Program-made: the position numbers and the translations under genes
The notes under the pieces: generated by a model
What the model saw: the letters and a program-made list of their open reading frames with translations, nothing else
The model's database searches: none
What the model was told of the DNA's origin: nothing
NCBI GenBank assembly: GCA_018399475.1
Contig: JAGYOS010000003.1
Span: 1-14,337, forward strand
Direction: 5' to 3'
Length of the DNA: 14,337 nt
From: a bacterium
GTDB taxonomy: Bacteria; Patescibacteriota; Minisyncoccia; CAIUEV01; JAHKAQ01
Shown here: positions 7,894-13,198 of the stretch, piece by piece
How the letters are laid out: every line of letters starts with the position of its first letter
How positions within the stretch are numbered: the first letter of the stretch is position 1

Positions 7894-8001
7894 GAAATTA
7901 GGAATTATAAATTATAAATTATAAATTAAGGAAAAATTCTCTATTATTATTTATATTCTTAATCTCTAATTTAAAATTTAAAATTTATAATTCCTAATTT
8001 C
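7894..8001. repeat. Long AT-rich inverted repeat in the trmD leader
   Basis: The left arm (7894-7928) and right arm (7967-8001) are 35 bases each and pair with only two mismatches; the outer 20 bases of each arm (7894-7913 and 7982-8001) are exact reverse complements. The intervening loop is 38 bases. The repeat lies wholly between the predicted minus-strand start near 8017 and the trmD ATG at 7847, so the leader RNA could fold into a long hairpin. No T-run follows, so it is not a simple terminator. Confidence 0.7.
7903..7928. repeat. Heptamer tandem repeat AATTATA
   Basis: Three exact copies of AATTATA (7903-7909, 7910-7916, 7917-7923) and a partial AATTA (7924-7928). It lies inside the left arm of the long inverted repeat. 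Tandem arrays like this are prone to change copy number by slippage, which would alter the arm length. Confidence 0.75.
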
Positions 8002-8020
8002 TGTAGCTCATAACTCATAA

Positions 8021-8049
8021 TTGACTATAAACATTATTTTTGTTACAAT
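8021..8049 (+). promoter_or_regulatory. Sigma-70-type promoter for khpA
   Basis: TTGACT (8021-8026, 5 of 6 consensus) and TACAAT (8044-8049, 5 of 6) are 17 bases apart, the ideal spacing, and TGT just before the -10 gives an extended -10 motif. Start would be near 8056, leaving a leader of about 90 bases before khpA. It shares its DNA with an opposing promoter. Confidence 0.75.
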
Positions 8050-8052
8050 CAA
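8024..8052 (-). promoter_or_regulatory. Sigma-70-type promoter for the trmD-ftsW-mur cluster
   Basis: On the minus strand TTGATT (8047-8052, 4 of 6) and TATAGT (8024-8029, 5 of 6) are 17 bases apart. Start would be near 8017, giving a leader of about 170 bases to trmD. Each hexamer overlaps the opposite hexamer of the khpA promoter, so polymerase could occupy only one orientation at a time. The rest of the upstream region has no better minus-strand candidate, only A/T runs. Confidence 0.6.
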
Positions 8053-8055
8053 GTT

Positions 8056-8146
8056 AAATTTAGAAGGTGATTGGTTGTAGTCGAACAACTTGAGTCCCTT
8101 TCTATTTTTGAGACTTGCTAACTCAAGAAAAGCAAGATAATCAGTA
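8056..8146 (+). promoter_or_regulatory. khpA 5' leader with detached Shine-Dalgarno-like motif and alternative hairpins
   Basis: AGAAGGTGAT (8062-8071) is a long match to the complement of the 16S rRNA 3' end, yet it is about 75 bases from the khpA ATG. A TTG at 8071 would open a 16-codon frame ending at the TAA at 8119-8121, but only 3 bases follow the motif, which is short. Several stems compete: GTTGT/ACAAC (8074-8078, 8085-8089), CTTGAGT/ACTCAAG (8089-8095, 8121-8127), TTGAG/CTCAA (8108-8112, 8122-8126) and CTTGC/GCAAG (8114-8118, 8132-8136). The layout resembles a translated or structured regulatory leader; nothing here matches a riboswitch I recognise. Confidence 0.35.
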
Positions 8147-8506
8147 ATGACTAATAAAATGGCCGAAGAAAAAAGAGAACAAGACCAAGACTTTGTAGAA
8201 TACATTGTCAAGGCGCTAGTAGATCATCCCGATGACGTAAAAACTTCCAGAACAGTTGATGAAATGGGAGTACTTATTACTCTCGATGTTCATCAGGAAG
8301 ACATGGGAATGGTTATCGGCAGAGAAGGAGCAACCGCGAAATCTCTCCGAACTCTTTTAAGGGTTGTAGGTGCCAGGCATAATGCCAGGGTAAACCTAAA
8401 GATAAATGAACCGGAAGGTTCCAGAAGAGGATCTTACTCCCCTAGAACCGACAGAAAACCGGAGAAAAAAGACATTGAAGAAGTTGTGGAAGATCTGAAG
8501 ATATAA
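8147..8506 (+). CDS. khpA: KH-domain RNA-binding protein KhpA
   Basis: Small single-KH RNA-binding protein of the KhpA (YlqC) family; in Streptococcus pneumoniae KhpA pairs with KhpB and affects cell elongation and division. Visible: FVEYIVKALVDHPDDV (16-31), HQEDMGMVIGREGATAKSLR (49-68) with the RNA-gripping GxxG loop GREG at 58-61, and RVNLKI closing the domain near residue 86. The family usually has about 75-85 residues. This one has 119 because of a leading acidic stretch and a charged tail of about 33 residues (SRRGSYSPRTDRKPEKKD) that looks disordered. The ATG at 8147 is used; ATG at 8159 is an alternative, and the KH domain is unaffected. No Shine-Dalgarno motif precedes either. In many bacteria khpA sits in rpsP-khpA-rimM-trmD; here it faces away from trmD. 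Confidence 0.93.
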   Translation: MTNKMAEEKREQDQDFVEYIVKALVDHPDDVKTSRTVDEMGVLITLDVHQEDMGMVIGREGATAKSLRTLLRVVGARHNARVNLKINEPEGSRRGSYSPRTDRKPEKKDIEEVVEDLKI

Positions 8507-8532
8507 GCTTCTTCAAAAATCAAATTATTAAG

Positions 8533-8557
8533 AAAAGCCGCTTTAAGGCGGCTTTTT
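8533..8557. terminator. Intrinsic terminator between convergent khpA and the histidine kinase gene
   Basis: AAAAGCCGC (8533-8541), loop TTTAAG, GCGGCTTTT (8548-8556), with the T-run reaching 8557: a 9-bp stem with a GC-rich core. On the minus strand the same hairpin ends in a run of Ts broken by a C. It lies in the 76-base gap between the 3' ends of convergent genes, so it can serve both. Confidence 0.88.
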
Positions 8558-8582
8558 GTTTGATTCAAAAAATTTTTATTTT

Positions 8583-9890
8583 CTAAGCGGGCAACTTCAC
8601 CACCACCGCCGTTCCTTTCCCCTGCTCACTCTTAATTTCAATTCTGCCGGTATGTTTTAAAATAATTTGACGAGCGATTGAAAGTCCTAACCCGTTGCCT
8701 TGATAACCGCCGGCTTGGCGATCTCCTGAGCGATAAAAGAGGGTAAAAGCTTGCCGGCATTTTTCTTTATCCATGCCAATACCGGTATCCAAAATCGCTA
8801 TTTTCACTCCCGACTTTTTTTGAAAAGCATAAGTTTCCACTACTCCACCTTTTTTATTGTAAAGAATGGCATTCAAGATAATATGGCCCAAAGCCTTTTT
8901 TAAATTTGCTTGGTCCGCTGACAAACAAATTCCTTTCTGGCAAAAATTTTTCAAAGTTATTCCCCGTTCCGAAGCTGCCAAATCTAACTCTTGGTTAATT
9001 TCTTCAACTAAAGCAGCCGGATCCACATAACCTCTTTCCAGTTTTAAACAACCGCTGTCCAATTTAGCCAAAAAAACAATATCTTCCAATAGCTGCGATA
9101 GAGCCTGAACTTGATTGGCAACAATGTCATATTGCAAAGGCTCCCCCTCGGCAGCAGACATCAGATAACTTTTTATTATAGCCAAAGGGGTCTTAACTTC
9201 ATGGGAGAGTTTGGCAAAATATTTTTTCTGGGCTTGAATTTCCTTGCTAAATTTAAGATTTTTCTTTGCCAAAGCTGTTTCAAAATGCAGACGAGTTTTC
9301 TTTAATTTATATTTTAAATAAGAATTTTCCAGGCTTTTGGAAGCAAGAGCAACAATCTCACTTACCCATTTTAATTCATTCGGTAGAATTTTACCGCCGA
9401 ATAATTCACGAGACAATAGAATAAAACCCTTATTCCTTCGACCGAACTTCAAAGGAAAAATTAAATTTTGTTTTTCCCTTACTTCCAAATCTTGTAAAAA
9501 AGAAATTGGTAAGACATCAAAAAAATCAAGAGTTTCTTTTTCCGTCAAAAACTCACTGATTTCCGCCAAATACTTAGCCGATTTCTCGTTCAGATTAATT
9601 TTCTTAGCCATAACCGGAGAATTTTTCCGGCTGATAAACATTAAGTAATTTTTTCTTCCCGTCTTTAAAACAATAGCGGATTTTTCCAGCTTCAAAAATT
9701 TTAGGAAAACAGCATTTAAAGAATCCGCCATTTTCTTTAAGCTGAAATTTTTTCGACAGATGGCTTCGGCTTCAGCAAGGCCTTCTTTCCCCCCTCTATT
9801 GCCGGGGATAAAAAGAGCGGGCAACTGATGAAAAATTTCTCCGATTTTTAAAATCCCATGTTTAGAAAAAGTAACTTCTTCGCTGGCCAT
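8583..9890 (-). CDS. Soluble sensor histidine kinase
   Basis: Second gene of a two-component pair, 6 bases after the response regulator. The C-terminal half has the full kinase core: dimerisation/phosphoacceptor box KLSHEVKTPLAI with His230, the N box with HIILNAILYN, G1 box DTGIGMD with Asp368, G2 box GNGLGLSIARQI, and the closing GTAVVVKLP. The N-terminal 200 residues show no membrane-spanning segment or signal peptide. They read as a soluble sensory domain, perhaps GAF-like (LNAVFLKFLKLEKSAIVLKT through LIFPLKFGRRNKGFILLSRE), linked to the core by a short coiled coil (about 195-225). So it probably senses a cytoplasmic cue; the ligand cannot be told. The length, 435 residues, is ordinary. 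The gene ends convergently with khpA. Confidence 0.92.
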   Translation of the reverse strand: MASEEVTFSKHGILKIGEIFHQLPALFIPGNRGGKEGLAEAEAICRKNFSLKKMADSLNAVFLKFLKLEKSAIVLKTGRKNYLMFISRKNSPVMAKKINLNEKSAKYLAEISEFLTEKETLDFFDVLPISFLQDLEVREKQNLIFPLKFGRRNKGFILLSRELFGGKILPNELKWVSEIVALASKSLENSYLKYKLKKTRLHFETALAKKNLKFSKEIQAQKKYFAKLSHEVKTPLAIIKSYLMSAAEGEPLQYDIVANQVQALSQLLEDIVFLAKLDSGCLKLERGYVDPAALVEEINQELDLAASERGITLKNFCQKGICLSADQANLKKALGHIILNAILYNKKGGVVETYAFQKKSGVKIAILDTGIGMDKEKCRQAFTLFYRSGDRQAGGYQGNGLGLSIARQIILKHTGRIEIKSEQGKGTAVVVKLPA

Positions 9891-9896
9891 AATTTT

Positions 9897-10565
9897 TTAT
9901 TTAATTTTAAATTCATATCCCCTACCATAAACCGTTTGGATTGTCTCTCCTTTTAGGTCCCCAATTCTTTTTCTCAAGCTTCTAATATGTACATCCACCG
10001 TATTGGTAAAAGGATCGGCATTCATATCCCAAACTTTCTCCAATAAAAACATTCTGGACAAAACTCTACCGGGGTTTTGCATTAAATAATATAATAAATC
10101 AAATTCTTTCCGCCTTAATTTTATTTCTTTTTTATTTTTAAAAACCTTAAAATCCAAACTGTTGAGAGAAATGTTTCCAATGGTTATAATTTCCGGCTCC
10201 ACTTGCTTTCCTCTTTTAAGAATTGCTTTGATCCTCGCCAGCAGCTCGCTAATGGAAAAAGGTTTGACAATATAATCATCAGCGCCCAACTGAAAAGCTT
10301 CCAGCTTTTCTTGAATATTTTTTTCCACCGTTATCATAATAAAAGGAACATCCTTTTTGTTTTTCCGAACTTCTTTTAGAATTTCAATTCCGTTTTTTTC
10401 AGGTAGATGGATATCAGATAAAAGGATATCATAATCAGTAAAACGAGCTTTCCAAGAAGCCTTTTCTCCATTGCTTTCCCAGTCAGCCGCATACCCCCCA
10501 TCAGTTAGTCCTTTGACAAGATAAGAAGCACAATCTTCTTGATCTTCAATAACTAAAGCTCTCAT
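9897..10565 (-). CDS. OmpR/PhoB-family response regulator
   Basis: DNA-binding transcription factor controlled by phosphorylation. Receiver domain (about 1-115): acidic pair Glu7/Asp8, phosphoacceptor Asp51 in LLSDIHLP, switch Thr79 in MITVEKN, and Lys101 in DDYIVKPF. Output domain (about 128-222): winged helix with LRRKEFDLLYYLMQNPGRVLSR, then TNTVDVHIRSLRKRIG (the recognition-helix region) and IQTVYGRGYEFKI at the end. At 222 residues it is complete. It precedes the histidine kinase gene on the same strand and is its likely partner. It starts 177 bases from the divergent SMC gene, but no convincing promoter of its own is visible. The target genes are unknown. Confidence 0.95.
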   Translation of the reverse strand: MRALVIEDQEDCASYLVKGLTDGGYAADWESNGEKASWKARFTDYDILLSDIHLPEKNGIEILKEVRKNKKDVPFIMITVEKNIQEKLEAFQLGADDYIVKPFSISELLARIKAILKRGKQVEPEIITIGNISLNSLDFKVFKNKKEIKLRRKEFDLLYYLMQNPGRVLSRMFLLEKVWDMNADPFTNTVDVHIRSLRKRIGDLKGETIQTVYGRGYEFKIK

Positions 10566-10632
10566 AAAAAATAATTAACTGGTTAAATTGGCACTTTAAA
10601 TCAAATTCGTCAAGAAAGTTTGGTTAAATCAG

Positions 10633-10661
10633 TTGATAAAGAAACTTTTCCAAGGTATGAT
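10633..10661 (+). promoter_or_regulatory. Sigma-70-type promoter for the SMC-like gene
   Basis: TTGATA (10633-10638, 5 of 6) and TATGAT (10656-10661, 5 of 6) are exactly 17 bases apart. Start would be near 10668, leaving a leader of about 75 bases to the ATG at 10743. The leader is A-rich and has no Shine-Dalgarno motif. Confidence 0.75.
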
Positions 10662-10720
10662 AAAAAAATAATTCAAAACAGCATCAGCTTAATAAAAGAT
10701 CCGTTAAAAAAATAAGAAAA

Positions 10721-10740
10721 AGAAATTAAAAGAAATTAAA
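10721..10740 (+). repeat. Tandem decamer just before the SMC start codon
   Basis: Two exact copies of AGAAATTAAA (10721-10730 and 10731-10740) occupy the place where a ribosome-binding site would be. A-rich sequence here may help ribosome binding without a Shine-Dalgarno pairing; this role is inference. Confidence 0.6.
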
Positions 10741-10742
10741 AA

Positions 10743-12929
10743 ATGCAATTAAAGAAAATTGAGATTAAGGGCTTCAAGTCATTCTATAAAAAGACTTTTT
10801 TAATTTTCCCCAAATCCAAAAATGAAGAACATGGCATAACGGCTATTGTCGGTCCTAACGGATCGGGGAAAAGCAATATTTGCGACGCTGTAAAATGGGG
10901 ATTGGGAGTCCAAAGCAAAAAAGGATTTCGCAGTAAAAAGAGCAAGGATGTTATTTTTGCGGGAAGTTCTCTCAAAAAGCCTCTCTCTTCGGCTTATGTT
11001 TCTTTATATTTTGACAACCGCCGAAAAAAAATACCTCTGGATTACGAAAATGTAATAATAACCCGTAAAATTTATGCCAGTGGTGAAAATGAATATTTTA
11101 TTAACAACGGGAGAGCAAAATTAAAAGAAGTCCTCCAAATTTTAGGGCAAGCGGGAATAGGCCAGCAAAGTTATTCTATTGTAGACCAGGGAATGGCTGA
11201 CAGATTATTGTTGGTAAATCCTCTGGAAAGAAAAAAAATTATCGAGGAAGCCGCTAAAGTAAAACATTTCCAAATCAAGAAAGAAGATTCGCTGAAAAGA
11301 CTGGAGAGCTCTCAAATCAATATGGACAAAGCCCGGGCGCTTATGGAAGAAATAAATCCCCGTTTGAAATATCTTAAAACGCAAGCTAATAAGAAAATCA
11401 AACAGGCTAAATTGGAGAAAGAATATAGAGAAAAAGCCAAGCAGTATTTTGGCATTCTTCGAAAAAAGCTTCTTGATAAAAAGAAGCCCTACCTGGACAA
11501 TAAGAAAAATCTGGAAAAAGAATTGAGTTCCATCCTAAGCGAAATAGAAAAAACTCGCCGGCAATTGGCGGAATTTTCCCAAAAGGCAACTCCGGAAGAT
11601 TCCCAAGAGAATAAAAATCAAGAGAAACTGGCCGAAATGAGGGAAGCGGAAAACAATTTCTTTAGGCAGAAATCAGTTTTGGAAGGAAAAATTGAAATTC
11701 TAAACGATAAAATTGACTTCCAAAAATCAATAAGCAGGCAAAAAGTTGATCTGCCTTACGTTGAAAAAAAATTGGAGCAATTGCTCCAAGAAATTGACAA
11801 ATTAGCGTTTAAAAAAACTCCGGCGATCGCCGACCTTAAAATAATAAGAGAGGCAACCTTAAAATTAAAAAATGAATTAACCGAAGGCTTGGTTAAAAAA
11901 GAAAGCCTGTCGTTAATCGCGGACTTAGAAAAAGAGATAGAAGAAAATAGGAATCAAAATAAACTGATAGAAGAAAAACTGGCTAAGTTCTCCCAAGAGA
12001 AAAATATTCTCATTCAAAAAATAAAAGAGGAAGATCAAAAAAAGGCTGAGGAACAATTGGCTTCACGCGAATTGGAGAAAAAATTTGATGCCGCCATTCG
12101 GGATAAGGATTTGCTTCAAGAAAAAATAAAAAATTCGGAGATAGAGTTGGCAAGGATAGAAGTGGACGAGAATAATTTAAGGAAAAAAGTTCTTAGTTCC
12201 TTGAACATTTCAGTTGAAAAAATAAATTATCAAAACTTGGCGGGGAAAAATCTTAATCAGTTGGAAGAAGAAGTTGAAAAATTAAGCCAACAAATAAATG
12301 TTTGCGAAGCCATAGATTGGGAAGTCGTTAAGGAATTTAAAGAAACATCGTCCCGCTATAATTTTTTGGAGAAAGAAACCGCAGATCTTAAAAAAGCCAT
12401 CCGATCTCTAAAGAAAATAATTAAAAGCCTTGAAGAAAAAGCCGAAAAAAGGTTTACTGCAGCATTTACCAAAATAAATAAAGATTTTAACAAATATTTT
12501 AAGATTATTTTTAAAGGAGGTGCCGCTAGCCTAATCAAGATAGAAAACAACGATTCTGATGACAAGAAAAATTCCACTCAAATCGGCATAGATATTAAAG
12601 CTGTCCCGCCTACAAAGAAAATAAAAAATGTAAGCATGCTTTCCGGCGGAGAAAAAGCTCTAACCTCTTTGGCCTTTTTATTCGCCATTATAAGCAATAG
12701 CAAGCCTCCTTTTGTCATTTTGGATGAAGTAGATGTCGCTTTGGATGAAGCTAATTCAATCCGTTTTTCCAGAATCATTAAAGAAATAGCTAAAGAAACT
12801 CAAGTTATAACTATAACTCACAATCGGGAGATCATGAAAGAAGCCCAGCTTCTCTACGGAGTCACTATGCAAAAAGACGGAATATCGGAATTGCTTAGCG
12901 TAAATCTACAGCCGGGCGCGAAAGAATAG
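10743..12929 (+). CDS. Short SMC-like ATPase without a recognisable hinge
   Basis: Chromosome-structure ATPase of the SMC group. N-terminal head: KGFKSF (9-14), Walker A GPNGSGKSN (37-45), the segment SKDVIFAGS, and QQSYSIVDQGMAD near 141-153. C-terminal head: signature LSGGEKA (633-639), Walker B FVILDE with Asp661/Glu662, the D-loop ALDEAN, the switch His693 in ITHNRE, and LYGVTM. Between lies roughly 400 residues of Lys/Glu-rich heptad-like coiled coil. A typical bacterial SMC has about 1,150-1,200 residues with a hinge of about 150 in the middle. This protein has 728, no glycine-rich hinge, and no CxxC zinc hook of the Rad50 kind. Both heads look intact, so this is not decay. The head sequences match SMC better than RecN, RecF or Rad50. 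No scpA or scpB is nearby. It is divergent from the response regulator and followed by the initiator tRNA. Confidence 0.88.
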   Translation: MQLKKIEIKGFKSFYKKTFLIFPKSKNEEHGITAIVGPNGSGKSNICDAVKWGLGVQSKKGFRSKKSKDVIFAGSSLKKPLSSAYVSLYFDNRRKKIPLDYENVIITRKIYASGENEYFINNGRAKLKEVLQILGQAGIGQQSYSIVDQGMADRLLLVNPLERKKIIEEAAKVKHFQIKKEDSLKRLESSQINMDKARALMEEINPRLKYLKTQANKKIKQAKLEKEYREKAKQYFGILRKKLLDKKKPYLDNKKNLEKELSSILSEIEKTRRQLAEFSQKATPEDSQENKNQEKLAEMREAENNFFRQKSVLEGKIEILNDKIDFQKSISRQKVDLPYVEKKLEQLLQEIDKLAFKKTPAIADLKIIREATLKLKNELTEGLVKKESLSLIADLEKEIEENRNQNKLIEEKLAKFSQEKNILIQKIKEEDQKKAEEQLASRELEKKFDAAIRDKDLLQEKIKNSEIELARIEVDENNLRKKVLSSLNISVEKINYQNLAGKNLNQLEEEVEKLSQQINVCEAIDWEVVKEFKETSSRYNFLEKETADLKKAIRSLKKIIKSLEEKAEKRFTAAFTKINKDFNKYFKIIFKGGAASLIKIENNDSDDKKNSTQIGIDIKAVPPTKKIKNVSMLSGGEKALTSLAFLFAIISNSKPPFVILDEVDVALDEANSIRFSRIIKEIAKETQVITITHNREIMKEAQLLYGVTMQKDGISELLSVNLQPGAKE

Positions 12930-12941
12930 CCCCGCCTTTTC

Positions 12942-12970
12942 TTGACCTCTGCTCTTTATTGGGATAACTT
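12942..12970 (+). promoter_or_regulatory. Likely promoter for the initiator tRNA
   Basis: TTGACC (12942-12947, 5 of 6) is followed after 17 bases by TAACTT (12965-12970), a weak -10 with 3 of 6 matches. The predicted start near 12977 is only a few bases before the mature tRNA 5' end at 12981, as expected for a tRNA gene. It begins 12 bases after the end of the SMC gene. Confidence 0.5.
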
Positions 12971-12980
12971 AAGGGGGTAA

Positions 12981-13053
12981 AGCGGGGTGGAGCAATTGGT
13001 AGCTCGGGAGGCCCATAACCTCCAGGTTGACGGTTCAAGTCCGTCCCCCGCAA
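12981..13053 (+). tRNA. Initiator tRNA-fMet, anticodon CAT
   Basis: A complete cloverleaf. The acceptor AGCGGGG (12981-12987) pairs with CCCCGCA (13046-13052) at positions 2-7. D stem GAGC/GCTC; anticodon stem GGAGG/CCTCC with loop CCCATAA (CAT at 13014-13016); T stem GACGG/CCGTC with loop TTCAAGT. Initiator marks: no Watson-Crick pair at 1-72 (A1 and A72), an A11-U24 pair in the D stem, and an acceptor and T-arm very like E. coli tRNA-fMet. Oddities: position 1 is A where E. coli has C, position 33 is C rather than the near-universal U, and the usual three G-C pairs of the anticodon stem include an A-U at 29-41. The 3' CCA is not encoded; CAA follows the discriminator A73. Confidence 0.93.
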
Positions 13054-13078
13054 CAATCAATTAACTATTGTTTTTTCA

Positions 13079-13107
13079 TTGACGATAATTTTAATTTAGT
13101 TTATCCT
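13079..13107 (+). promoter_or_regulatory. Sigma-70-type promoter in the tRNA-nusA gap
   Basis: TTGACG (13079-13084, 5 of 6) and TATCCT (13102-13107, 4 of 6) are 17 bases apart. Start would be near 13114, so the transcript meets the terminator hairpin at 13131 after fewer than 20 bases, well before the nusA ATG at 13199. Confidence 0.6.
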
Positions 13108-13130
13108 TTAAGTATCCTGTAGAGCATTAT

Positions 13131-13155
13131 AAATCCGGCTTGCCCGGATTTTTTT
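13131..13155 (+). terminator. Intrinsic terminator in the nusA leader (possible attenuator)
   Basis: AAATCCGG (13131-13138), loop CTTGC, CCGGATTT (13144-13151), followed by Ts to 13155: an 8-bp stem and an unbroken run of seven Ts. It could end the tRNA transcript. It also stands between the nearest promoter and nusA, so readthrough must occur, or another promoter must exist, for nusA to be expressed. Confidence 0.85.
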
Positions 13156-13198
13156 ACAAGTTATAATTAATTTTTAATCCGTTTAAATAACAAAAAAG

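Noticed and set aside
7851..8001. CRISPR-like array in the trmD leader
   Set aside because: Repeat units are only 7-10 bases, contiguous, with no unique spacers and no cas genes nearby.
8008..8211. Minus-strand frame of 67 codons across the khpA start
   Set aside because: It covers the khpA promoter, leader and coding start on the opposite strand, and its sequence is not protein-like; the promoters explain this DNA better.
10566..10632. Minus-strand promoter for the response regulator (TTGACG near 10607-10612)
   Set aside because: At 16-18 bases downstream only CAATTT- or AATTTA-like hexamers occur, poor -10 matches, so the promoter remains unassigned.
12513..12522. Near-perfect Shine-Dalgarno motif AAAGGAGGTG inside the SMC gene
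   Set aside because: It encodes a Lys-Gly-Gly-Ala stretch of the head domain, and no usable start codon follows at the proper distance, so internal initiation is unsupported.
12914..12940. Possible terminator at the end of the SMC gene (GGGC/GCCC with a TTTT tail)
   Set aside because: The stem is only 4 bp, competes with another 4-bp pairing, overlaps the stop codon and has a short T-run; too weak to call.
13052..13076. Second terminator directly after the tRNA (AACAAT/ATTGTT then Ts)
   Set aside because: A 6-bp stem with a single G-C pair that overlaps the tRNA 3' end; the hairpin at 13131 is far stronger.
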